Shown here: positions 7,632 to 14,610 of the stretch, piece after piece | How the letters are laid out: every line of letters starts with the position of its first letter | How positions within the stretch are numbered: the first letter of the stretch is position 1 | Source of the DNA: CAZZCS01 sp964652645 | Lineage (GTDB): Bacteria > Cloacimonadota > Cloacimonadia > Cloacimonadales > Cloacimonadaceae | NCBI GenBank assembly: GCA_964652645.1 | Contig: CAZZCS010000054.1 | Span: 1-16,315 of the forward strand | Length of the DNA stretch: 16,315 nt | Direction of reading: 5' to 3' | Made by a program: the position numbers and the translations under genes | Notes under the pieces: model-generated | Databases searched by the model: none | What the model saw: only the letters and a program-made list of their open reading frames with translations | Told to the model about the DNA's origin: nothing

Positions 7632-8309
7632 TCAGATTTGAAGCACCTCTCCCGGGCTCATTATCAGGCATTTCTTGCCCAGCGCTTCTACTTTGGCCTG
7701 GAAAACCAAAGGATCTGCCTGGATCAGTTCGAAGGTGTTATAGTGCATGGGGATGGCGATGGAGGCGTTTGCCAGTTCCACTGCCCGGGCTGCATCCTCT
7801 ATATCCATGGTGTAGTTACCACCGATGGGGACGAGCATATAATCGATGCGATTCATCTCGCCGATCAGCTTCATGTCGTAAAAGATGCCCGTATCGCCGG
7901 TATGATAGATGCACTTGCCATCGATGAAGAGCAGGATCCCTGCTGCCAGGCCAGCGTACACACCGTCGGGAGTCACGCTGCCATGCTGGGCGATGGTGAG
8001 CTTGAGCTTGCCAAAGCCAAACACGTGGGAACCACCTATGTGCATGCCATGAGCTTTCAAGCCTTTGCCGCGCAGGTAATTGGCCAGTTCTGAGACGGCA
8101 ATGCAGAGGGCATCAGCCTGCTTGGCAATCTTGATGGTATCTCCGATGTGGTCGCCATGTCCGTGGGTCAGCACGATATAATCTGGCTTCAATAGCTCCG
8201 CTTTGGTGCTTGCCAGAGGGTTCTTGTCCAAATAAGGGTCGATCAATACCGAAGCTCCACAATCGGCTTCTATCATAAAGGCAGAATGACCATAGTAATG
8301 TATCGTCAT
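7632..8309 (-). CDS. UPF0173 metal-dependent hydrolase (metallo-beta-lactamase fold)
   Basis: Cytoplasmic metallo-beta-lactamase-fold protein of the UPF0173 (YtkL-like) family, 225 residues, the usual length. No physiological substrate is established for the family. It has the opening IHYYGHSAFMIE, an early aspartate in LIDPYLDKNP, and the metal-binding HGHGDH motif (H49, H51, D53, H54). A second histidine is in TIAQHGS, the bridging aspartate in YHTGDTG, and a late histidine in PMHYNTF, so the di-metal centre appears complete. ATG at 8309 has GGAGG five bases upstream. There is no signal peptide. It lies upstream of rpsU on the same strand with a 90-base gap containing a promoter, and diverges from the carboxyltransferase operon across 254 bases. 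Confidence 0.9.
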   Translation of the reverse strand: MTIHYYGHSAFMIEADCGASVLIDPYLDKNPLASTKAELLKPDYIVLTHGHGDHIGDTIKIAKQADALCIAVSELANYLRGKGLKAHGMHIGGSHVFGFGKLKLTIAQHGSVTPDGVYAGLAAGILLFIDGKCIYHTGDTGIFYDMKLIGEMNRIDYMLVPIGGNYTMDIEDAARAVELANASIAIPMHYNTFELIQADPLVFQAKVEALGKKCLIMSPGEVLQI

Positions 8310-8489
8310 CTTTTCCTCCTTCTTTTACAGGCCAATAATGCAGGGGGGAGCATCAGCCGTCAAGGACAAATGCAAAGCAGAGGAGTTTCCTGAACGCTGC
8401 TCAGAGATTTCGCTTGACGATTATCAAATATCATAGATCAAAGCACTTTACGCTGTTTTCTGTGATTAATGAGAGCTCATGCCACCTTG

Positions 8490-8537
8490 GAGCTGGCAGC
8501 TCAGATGTCTTGACCCCACTACAGAAAGCACTTTTAC
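8490..8537 (+). promoter_or_regulatory. Candidate promoter region of the carboxyltransferase operon
   Basis: The 254-base divergent gap 8310-8563 must drive genes both ways. Upstream of the plus-strand operon are a small hairpin GAGCT-GGC-AGCTC (8490-8502) and a TTGACC -35-like box (8510-8515), followed after 16 bases by TTTTAC (8532-8537). A second TTGACG lies near 8418. An AAGGAG ribosome binding site (8552-8557) precedes the ATG. These are consensus matches only, and I see no clear operator. Confidence 0.3.
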
Positions 8538-8563
8538 CACGAAATTGATTAGAAGGAGTATAT

Positions 8564-10117
8564 ATGCAAACCACACATGAAGCGCTGCAAAAACTGGCCG
8601 ATAAAGAGGCGAAAATCCTCCAGATGGGTGGTGAAGCAGCCGTTCAAAAACAGCATAGCGGAGGCAAGCTATCCGCTCGTGAGCGTTTGGACCTGCTCTT
8701 TGATCGGGGCACCTTCCGCGAGCTGGATATGTTCGTGCAGCACCGTTGCGACAATTTTGGCATGGAAAAGATTGAGATTCCATCCGATGGTGTGATCACG
8801 GGGCATGGCCTGATCAACGGACGTCCCGCCTTTGCCTTCTCTCAGGATTTCACCTCCAGGGGTGGAAGCTTGGGCGAGATGCACGCTGCCAAGATCTGCA
8901 AGGTGATGGATATGGGACTCAAATCTGGCGTTCCAGTGATCGGGATTAACGATTCTGGCGGAGCCCGGATCCAGGAAGGCGTCGATGCCCTCCGCGGTTA
9001 TGGCGATATTTTCTTTCGCAATTCCCGGGCCAGCGGTGTCATTCCGCAGGTGACGGCTATTATGGGGCCCTGTGCGGGTGGTGCAGTTTACTCTCCTGCC
9101 ATGACGGATTTTGTCTTCATGGTAAAAAACACCAGCTTTATGTTTATCACCGGGCCAGACGTGATTCGGGCCGTGACCGGTGAAGAGACCACTCAGGAAG
9201 AGCTGGGCGGAGCGATGTCTCACAACGCCAAGAGCGGTAATGCCCACTTTGCCTGTGAGAGCGATGCCGATGCCATCGAGCAGATCAAAACCCTGCTGAG
9301 CTATCTGCCTTCAAACAATATGGAAGATCCTCCCCGGATTGAGACTGGTGACGATCCCTGGCGTATCTGCCCGGAATTGGATACCATCATCCCCGATAAC
9401 CCCAGAATGAGCTACGACATGCGAGATGTAATCCACAGTATCGTGGATAATGGAACCTTCTTTGAGCCGCATGAATACTATGCTCAAAACATCCTGGTGG
9501 GCTTTGCCAGACTCAATGGACGCGTGGTCGGCATCATCGCCAATCAGCCCACTGTTTTGGCCGGATGCCTCGATATCGATGCGTCGGACAAGGCTTCCCG
9601 CTTTATCCGCTTCTGCGATTCTTTCAACATTCCGCTGCTCACGATGGTGGACGTCCCAGGTTACCTGCCGGGAACCCATCAGGAGTGGAACGGCATTATC
9701 CGCCACGGGGCGAAGCTTCTGTGGTGCTATTCCGAAGCGACTGTGCCAAAGCTGACCGTCGTGACTCGCAAAAACTATGGTGGATCCTATATCGCCATGA
9801 GCAGCAGACACCTGGGTGCAGACATGGTCTTTGCCTGGCCTTCATCCGAGATTGCCGTGATGGGTGCTCAGGGCGCAGCCAATGTCATCTTCCGCAAAGA
9901 GATCAACGCTGCCGAGGATAAGAATGCCAAGCGTGCCGAGATGATCGGGATCTACGAAGAACAGTTCAACAATCCCTATGCAGCAGCTTCCAGAGGCTAT
10001 GTCGATGCTGTGATCCGTCCCTCCGAGACGCGTAAACGCCTGATCGATGCCTTGGAAATCCTTTCTACCAAGAGCGAAAGCCTGCCTCCCAAAAAGCACG
10101 GAAACATCCCACTCTAA
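8564..10117 (+). CDS. mmdA: Acyl-CoA carboxyltransferase, MmdA/PccB type (methylmalonyl-CoA specific likely)
   Basis: Biotin-dependent carboxyltransferase moving CO2 between carboxybiotin and an acyl-CoA, most likely propionyl-CoA/methylmalonyl-CoA. The 517 residues cover both crotonase-fold halves. The N-terminal oxyanion-hole region includes NDSGGARIQEG (129-139) and GPCAGGAVYSPA (168-179). The C-terminal half has VDVPGYLPGTHQEW and the RKNYGGSYIAMSSRHLGAD segment, all standard for the family. The same sequence type serves as MmdA in sodium-pumping decarboxylase, PccB in propionyl-CoA carboxylase, or the 12S subunit of transcarboxylase, and motifs alone do not separate them. AAGGAG precedes the ATG by six bases. 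It heads an operon with an MmdE-like subunit and a pyruvate carboxyltransferase-biotin protein and no membrane subunit, which favours transcarboxylase or carboxylase use. Confidence 0.9.
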   Translation: MQTTHEALQKLADKEAKILQMGGEAAVQKQHSGGKLSARERLDLLFDRGTFRELDMFVQHRCDNFGMEKIEIPSDGVITGHGLINGRPAFAFSQDFTSRGGSLGEMHAAKICKVMDMGLKSGVPVIGINDSGGARIQEGVDALRGYGDIFFRNSRASGVIPQVTAIMGPCAGGAVYSPAMTDFVFMVKNTSFMFITGPDVIRAVTGEETTQEELGGAMSHNAKSGNAHFACESDADAIEQIKTLLSYLPSNNMEDPPRIETGDDPWRICPELDTIIPDNPRMSYDMRDVIHSIVDNGTFFEPHEYYAQNILVGFARLNGRVVGIIANQPTVLAGCLDIDASDKASRFIRFCDSFNIPLLTMVDVPGYLPGTHQEWNGIIRHGAKLLWCYSEATVPKLTVVTRKNYGGSYIAMSSRHLGADMVFAWPSSEIAVMGAQGAANVIFRKEINAAEDKNAKRAEMIGIYEEQFNNPYAAASRGYVDAVIRPSETRKRLIDALEILSTKSESLPPKKHGNIPL

Positions 10118-10128
10118 GAGGCACTGAG

Positions 10129-10311
10129 ATGGATAAAAAACAAATCGCAGCAATCTCCGGCGTGATCGCCCTGCTCAATAGCGAAGCGACCACCTCATAT
10201 ATCGAGCCCGTGGTGGCGGCCATACCCAGCCCCTGGTCGTCCAATGGCAGACAGCAAACGATGATTTATCGTGATATAACCCAAAGAAGAATAATTAAAA
10301 GAACCAGATAA
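10129..10311 (+). CDS. Small subunit resembling MmdE/C-terminal MmdD of methylmalonyl-CoA decarboxylase
   Basis: A 60-residue protein without a membrane segment. Its N-terminus (MDKKQIAAISGVIALLNSE) and a short SPWSSNGRQQTM block resemble the small epsilon/delta-type subunits that follow mmdA in methylmalonyl-CoA decarboxylase clusters, where a SPWxxxGR block is typical. In the Veillonella enzyme the epsilon subunit stabilises the complex, and an equivalent assembly role is inferred here. The C-terminus is basic (ITQRRIIKRTR). It starts 11 bases after the carboxyltransferase stop, with GAGG seven bases before the ATG, and ends 11 bases before the next gene. The assignment rests on size, position and the short motif, so the exact family is uncertain. 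Confidence 0.68.
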   Translation: MDKKQIAAISGVIALLNSEATTSYIEPVVAAIPSPWSSNGRQQTMIYRDITQRRIIKRTR

Positions 10312-10322
10312 AAGGAGCAAAC

Positions 10323-12305
10323 ATGGATAAACACGGCGTATTGGAAATGACGACGATGCAGTACGAGCCCGGTCGTCCGGCGGCCGCAAATCCGATCAAG
10401 ATCCAGGATCTCAGTTTCCGCGATGGGCACCAATCTCTCTTTGCCACCCGCGGTAGAACCGAAGACATGCTTCCCGTGGCGGAAATGATGGATGAAGTAG
10501 GCTTTTACTCCATGGAAATGTGGGGTGGAGCAACCTTCGACACCATGCACCGCTATCTCGGCGAAGACCCATGGGAACGCATTCGCACCCTCAAAAAATA
10601 CCTCAAGAAAACCCCATTTTCGATGCTGCTTCGCGGCCAGAATCTGGTGGGCTATCAGAATTATGCCGATGACGTCGTAGAGGCCTTTGTCCAACGCGCC
10701 TCTGATAACGGCATCGATATCTTTAGAATCTTCGACGCTTTGAACGACTTTCGCAATTTTGAGACAGCCGTCAAGATCGTGAAAAAGAACGGCAAACACT
10801 TCCAGGGCACCATCTGTTACTCACTCACAGAGCAACGCATGGGCGGCGACATTTACAACACAGATTACTACGTGAACAAAGCCCGCCAACTGGTAGAAAT
10901 GGGCGCAGACACCATCTGCATCAAGGATATGGCCGGTCTGGTCGCCCCTTATGACGCCTACAACCTCGTAAGAGCTCTCAAAGCTGCCGTGAAAGTCCCC
11001 ATCCACTTGCATACCCACTTCACCTCCGGTATGGGAGATCTGGCCTTGCTCAAGGCGATAGAAGCCGGAGTGGACATCATCGATACCTGCATGGCTCCCT
11101 ATGCCTATAGAACCTCTCATTCCGCGGTGGAGCCCCTTGTGATCACCCTTTTGGGCACAAATCGCGATACTGGTTTTGACATCAAACTGCTCAATAAAAT
11201 CGGTAAAGAAATGGAAAAAGTCATTCCCAAATACCAGCAGTTTGCCGATAACACAAAGTTCTCCATCATCGATACAGACGTGATAATCCACCAGACTCCG
11301 GGCGGAATGCTCTCCAATCTGGTAAATCAACTGCGTCAGATGGATGCTTTGGATCGTTTGGACGACGTTTTTGCCGAGATCCCCAAAGTTCGTAAAGAGC
11401 TCGGCCAGATCCCACTCGTCACCCCCACCAGCCAGATCGTTGGTATCCAAGCCGTCAATAACGCTCTTTTTGACACCAAAGATGGCGAGTATGCCCGCAT
11501 CACAGAGCAGGTAAAAGACCTCTGCTACGGGCTTTATGGCAAAACCACCCTACCCATCGATCCAGAAGTACAAAAGAAAGCTCTGGTCGGCTATCCCCGT
11601 GGCGAAAAGCCCATCACATCCCGCCCTGGAGACGTTCTGGAACCTGCCATGGCCAAGCTTCATGAAGAAATCAAAGACCTGGCCAAAGATCTGGACGACG
11701 AGCTCATAGTAGCTCTCTATCCCCTCACCGGGAAGAAATTCCTGCGCATCAAATACGGCAAGGAAGCTATGCCGGAAGATATGAAAGCGATTTCCCTGGA
11801 ATCCGTAAAGAAAATGGAAGAACTGGCCGCCAAAGCCAAAGCTGGCAAGCTCGTGGAGAAACAAGAGAAGGAAGCCCCCGCCAAAGCCGAAGGCATGAGG
11901 CAATTTGACGTCTTTGTGGACGACGATTACTTCCTGGTCGAAGTCAACGAAAAGGGAGGAACTCCCCGCATCGTTACTCAGCAGCCTGCGCCCAAGCCTG
12001 CTCCTGTCCAACAGGCAGCTCCGGCTCCCACGCCTGCCCCTGTAAAAGCAGCACCAGCCCCCGCTCCTGTGGTTTCAGCAGAAGGCGGTACCCCGATCAG
12101 CGCTCCCATGCCCGGCATGCTGGTTCGCTACGAGAAAAAGGTAGGCGATAGCATCAAGATCGGTGAAACCGTTCTGGTGTTGGAAGCTATGAAAATGTAC
12201 AATAATATTCCTTCACCAGTGGCAGGAAAGATCGCCTCATTGCCGCTGAGTGCAGGTGATACAGTGGCCAAGAGCCAGGTTCTTGCCGTCATCACACCCG
12301 AATAA
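10323..12305 (+). CDS. Pyruvate/oxaloacetate carboxyltransferase fused to biotin carrier domain (OadA/PycB/5S-1.3S type)
   Basis: A 660-residue carboxyltransferase acting on pyruvate/oxaloacetate with its own biotin carrier. Residues about 25-300 form the HMGL-like TIM barrel. Metal-centre residues are in SFRDGHQS (D34), the carbamylated-lysine motif ICIKDMAG (K201) and HLHTH (H230, H232). A PYC/OADA conserved domain follows at about 310-520. An Ala-Pro-rich flexible linker (about 553-588) leads to a biotinyl domain with EAMKM (biotin lysine K624) near the C-terminus. Family homologues are oxaloacetate decarboxylase alpha, pyruvate carboxylase subunit B, and transcarboxylase 5S plus 1.3S. Without OadB/MmdB-like membrane genes nearby, and next to an MmdA-type subunit, a soluble transcarboxylase is plausible. 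The usual RDAHQSLLATR reads RDGHQSLFATR. AGGAG precedes the ATG by six bases. Confidence 0.9.
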   Translation: MDKHGVLEMTTMQYEPGRPAAANPIKIQDLSFRDGHQSLFATRGRTEDMLPVAEMMDEVGFYSMEMWGGATFDTMHRYLGEDPWERIRTLKKYLKKTPFSMLLRGQNLVGYQNYADDVVEAFVQRASDNGIDIFRIFDALNDFRNFETAVKIVKKNGKHFQGTICYSLTEQRMGGDIYNTDYYVNKARQLVEMGADTICIKDMAGLVAPYDAYNLVRALKAAVKVPIHLHTHFTSGMGDLALLKAIEAGVDIIDTCMAPYAYRTSHSAVEPLVITLLGTNRDTGFDIKLLNKIGKEMEKVIPKYQQFADNTKFSIIDTDVIIHQTPGGMLSNLVNQLRQMDALDRLDDVFAEIPKVRKELGQIPLVTPTSQIVGIQAVNNALFDTKDGEYARITEQVKDLCYGLYGKTTLPIDPEVQKKALVGYPRGEKPITSRPGDVLEPAMAKLHEEIKDLAKDLDDELIVALYPLTGKKFLRIKYGKEAMPEDMKAISLESVKKMEELAAKAKAGKLVEKQEKEAPAKAEGMRQFDVFVDDDYFLVEVNEKGGTPRIVTQQPAPKPAPVQQAAPAPTPAPVKAAPAPAPVVSAEGGTPISAPMPGMLVRYEKKVGDSIKIGETVLVLEAMKMYNNIPSPVAGKIASLPLSAGDTVAKSQVLAVITPE

Positions 12306-12319
12306 AGGGAGGATTTATC

Positions 12320-12856
12320 ATGCAAGTTAAAAGTCAAATAATGGATAAGGCCCAGATGGAACGTAGTATCCATCGTATGGCCCACGAGATTCTGGAACAG
12401 AACCGCGGTCTGGGAAAGATCCGCCTCGTCGGGATCAGAAGCCGGGGCGTGCCTCTGGCAGAGAGACTCTCAAACTATCTGAAGCTGATCGAAAACCAGG
12501 AAATCCCGGTCGGAATTTTGGATATTACCCTGTATAGGGACGACCTCTCTACGATCTCGCATCAGCCAGTAATCAAGGGCTCTCAGCTCGATTTTGACAT
12601 CGAAGATTCTGTCATTGTGCTCGTTGACGATGTGCTCTATACTGGCAGAACCGTGCGTGCGGCCATTGATGCCTTGCTCGATTTTGGCCGCCCTCAGCAG
12701 ATCCAACTTGCCGTACTGATCGATAGGGGACATCGCGAGCTGCCAGTCAAGGCCGATTACGTGGGCAAGAACGTTCCCACCTCCAAAGATGAAATCATCA
12801 AAGTAGAATTTGAGGAAACCGATGGCGACGACTCCGTCAAAATCGTTCTGGTCTAA
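12320..12856 (+). CDS. pyrR: Bifunctional pyr operon regulator / uracil phosphoribosyltransferase PyrR
   Basis: PyrR, 178 residues, a phosphoribosyltransferase-fold protein. Family members bind UMP and pyr mRNA to control attenuation, and many also convert uracil plus PRPP to UMP. The PRPP-binding loop IVLVDDVLYTGRTV (99-112) is intact. LVGIRSRGVPLAERL (36-50) and LIDRGHRELPVKADYVGKNVPTS (133-155) match the family, including the basic residues used for RNA binding. GGAGG lies seven bases before the ATG, 14 bases after the biotin-carrier gene. Its 3' end overlaps pyrF by 35 bases. I see no PyrR-binding stem-loop or attenuator near it, so its RNA target would have to lie elsewhere, or it may act mainly as an enzyme. 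Confidence 0.95.
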   Translation: MQVKSQIMDKAQMERSIHRMAHEILEQNRGLGKIRLVGIRSRGVPLAERLSNYLKLIENQEIPVGILDITLYRDDLSTISHQPVIKGSQLDFDIEDSVIVLVDDVLYTGRTVRAAIDALLDFGRPQQIQLAVLIDRGHRELPVKADYVGKNVPTSKDEIIKVEFEETDGDDSVKIVLV

Positions 12857-13640
12857 ATTTCAGAACAGATGGACGCAGACTGGCTCGCTGGTCTGCGTCG
12901 GTCTGGATTCTGATATTGCCCAGCTTCCCCAGTCTGTTTTGAACGCTGCCAATCCCATCCGGGAGTTCAATCTGCGCATTATTGATGCCACCATAGATTA
13001 TACTGCGGCCTACAAGCCCAATCTGGCCTTCTATCTCAAAGATGGACTTCGGGGCATGGAGGCGTTGTACGAAACGATTGAGTATATCCCCAGCGATGTT
13101 CCGGTGATTATCGATTGCAAGGTCGGGGATATCGGCAATACGATGGATGCCTACGTGGCGTCTTTCTTTGAGAATTTCTCTACCGATGCGATCACTATCA
13201 ACCCCCTGATGGGTAACGATGTGATCACCTCCCTGCTGAAGAATCCCATCGCCTATGGCTTTGTCCTGAACCTCACTTCCAATCCCTCCGCTGCAGATTT
13301 CCTGATGCAGGACGGGCTTTCGGACAGGATAGCCAGCCTGATCATGAGCCATCCCAAGGAACAACTGGGAGCCGTGGTGGGGGCTACTCAGACCGATGAT
13401 CTCAGCCGCATGCGCAGTCTTCTGCCGGATCGGATCTTTCTGATCCCCGGAATCGGTGCCCAGGGTGGAGATCTGGAAGCTGTAATCCAGAAAGCCATAA
13501 GCAGCAAGGAAGAGCCAAACATTCTGATCAACTCTTCCAGAGGAATCATCTTCAAGGATAAGAGCGAGAGCTTTGCTGAAACTGCCGGCCTGGAAGCCAA
13601 AAAGCTCAAGGACAGCATCAGCAATTTATTGCAAGTATAA
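12822..13640 (+). CDS. pyrF: Orotidine 5'-phosphate decarboxylase, type 2
   Basis: Last step of UMP synthesis, decarboxylating OMP. The 272-residue length and the motifs CVGLDSD, AAYKPNLAFY and DCKVGDIGNTMDAY (the Asp-Lys-Asp catalytic array, usually DAKRGDIGxT) identify the longer type 2 subfamily. GAVVGAT and IPGIGAQGGD form the phosphate-binding end. I choose ATG at 12822 (MATTPSKSFW), with GAGG seven bases upstream. A TTG at 12810 would only add four residues and has no good binding site. The start lies 35 bases inside pyrR in a different frame, so the two are probably translationally coupled. A strong terminator follows 22 bases after the stop, closing the operon. Confidence 0.95.
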   Translation: MATTPSKSFWSKFQNRWTQTGSLVCVGLDSDIAQLPQSVLNAANPIREFNLRIIDATIDYTAAYKPNLAFYLKDGLRGMEALYETIEYIPSDVPVIIDCKVGDIGNTMDAYVASFFENFSTDAITINPLMGNDVITSLLKNPIAYGFVLNLTSNPSAADFLMQDGLSDRIASLIMSHPKEQLGAVVGATQTDDLSRMRSLLPDRIFLIPGIGAQGGDLEAVIQKAISSKEEPNILINSSRGIIFKDKSESFAETAGLEAKKLKDSISNLLQV

Positions 13641-13662
13641 ACTATCTTAAGTTTGTAAGTTA

Positions 13663-13703
13663 AGCCCGTAGTGGGGAGTCAAAACCCAGCTACGGGCTTT
13701 TTT
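13663..13703 (+). terminator. Intrinsic terminator of the mmdA-pyrF operon
   Basis: A 9-bp perfect stem (AGCCCGTAG at 13663-13671, CTACGGGCT at 13690-13698) has an inner GGG/CCC pairing (13673-13676 with 13685-13687) and a run of six T (13698-13703). On the opposite strand the same right arm encodes the last residues and stop of the convergent gene. Read in the minus direction the stem has no T run, so it should not terminate that gene. Confidence 0.93.
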
Positions 13704-14193
13704 CATATTTAAACTTCAATCCGATATTCAGGTTTGTGATGGAGGCTTTGATGCCCAAATCCCAATCTATATAAAGCTGGAGATCCTCATTCAGGTCATA
13801 CTGGTAGCCAACCCCCGCCGTAAGATGCGGTAACAGGGTAGAGCTGTATTTCTGTGGTTTATCCGAATTACCTCCCCCCAAATCCCCAAAAAGTGCCTTC
13901 GTTTCCAGATAATCCAATCCAATCCGGGAGAGGAGATACCAGTTTTGGTTCTGAAAGTACCTGGTCTCATGATTGATGCCAGCGAACCATAAGGAGCCGC
14001 GCTTGTAGTAGATCGCATTGGTATAATACTCCCGATTTGGATTCTTTTCGTTGACTAGCTCAAAGCCGACAGAAGCTCCACTGATGATACCCAGGCTAAG
14101 ATTCCCTTTACCAAACACATACTTTCCGGCTAGCAGGGAAGAGGTCGAGATTAAGATTAGCAAGACCAGATAGCGAAGCTGAAAGGTTTTCAT
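13690..14193 (-). CDS. Small exported protein, probable outer-membrane beta-barrel
   Basis: I do not recognise a named family. The 167-residue product begins with a clear signal peptide: MKTFQLR, then the hydrophobic YLVLLILISTSSLLAG with cleavage probably near LLAG. The rest alternates polar and aromatic/hydrophobic residues with repeated glycine turns (ISGASVGFELV, WYLLSRIGLDYLE, LLPHLTAGVGYQYDLN, LQLYIDWDLGIK, NLNIGLKFKY), as in small outer-membrane barrels. I start at ATG 14193, with GGGAG seven bases upstream. An ATG 11 codons earlier would bury the signal peptide behind a polar leader. The C-terminal strand would naturally end at KFKY. The last residues EKSP and the stop codon run into the pyrF terminator stem. 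It stands alone, convergent with pyrF. Confidence 0.7.
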   Translation of the reverse strand: MKTFQLRYLVLLILISTSSLLAGKYVFGKGNLSLGIISGASVGFELVNEKNPNREYYTNAIYYKRGSLWFAGINHETRYFQNQNWYLLSRIGLDYLETKALFGDLGGGNSDKPQKYSSTLLPHLTAGVGYQYDLNEDLQLYIDWDLGIKASITNLNIGLKFKYEKSP

Positions 14194-14232
14194 TTTTTCA
14201 CTCCCATTATATTGTTGATCTGGCATATAGAA

Positions 14233-14531
14233 TCAAGTATGCTCAGAGATCAACCTATCGTCATAAAGATCAGGATCGTATTTATCCAGTAAAAACAGAT
14301 CAATATCGTCCGTGTAGCGCATATCGTAAACGCATTTTTCATAATTATATACAACGATTATATTGTCAAGATCTGAATTCTGAGGTCTATCTCTTCATAA
14401 TTTATCGGCCGCGTCTCAAGCCGCGATTTATCAACGGTCTTTGTCATAGCCGCTATACGCAATTAGTATTCCTCGTATCCCTCCGGGTATCCAAACACTT
14501 GATGATTATACTTGACGAAATACCCAAACAT
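14233..14531 (-). pseudogene. Possible decayed coding sequence (three broken minus-strand frames)
   Basis: This covers most of the 370-base gap 14227-14595. Three consecutive short minus-strand frames read like protein. An ATG frame of 22 codons at 14531-14463 starts MFGYFVKYNHQVFGYP. In the same frame past a TAA, 34 codons run from 14462 to 14358 (including MTKTVDKSRLETRPINYEEI). A third frame in a different phase, 53 codons from 14394 to 14233, is rich in Asp and Tyr (VYDMRYTDD, LDKYDPDLYDD). One nonsense change and one frameshift would join them into about 100 residues. No ribosome binding site or recognised family is visible. Chance open frames in A+T-rich DNA remain a real alternative. 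Confidence 0.28.
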
Positions 14532-14610
14532 GGTATTGGGTCTGTTCGGATAGGGGTTTTGGAGATTGCATCATAGCATGGTGCACGGGTGAATTATGCG
14601 TGAGGTGAAG

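Noticed and set aside
7614..7632. Hairpin CTGAA/TTCAG after the UPF0173 gene as its terminator
   Set aside because: The stem is only five pairs, is not GC-rich and lacks a following T run on the minus strand.
8466..8783. A 105-codon minus-strand frame across the start of the carboxyltransferase gene
   Set aside because: It overlaps the conserved N-terminus of mmdA and its ribosome binding site. The translation is low-complexity in character and unlike any family I know.
14194..14226. Upstream ATG for the exported barrel-like protein
   Set aside because: It would place 11 polar residues before the signal peptide. The GGGAG site is correctly spaced only for the ATG at 14193.
14596..14610. Upstream ATG for the methyltransferase
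   Set aside because: No Shine-Dalgarno precedes it, whereas GAGG is five bases before the ATG at 14611.
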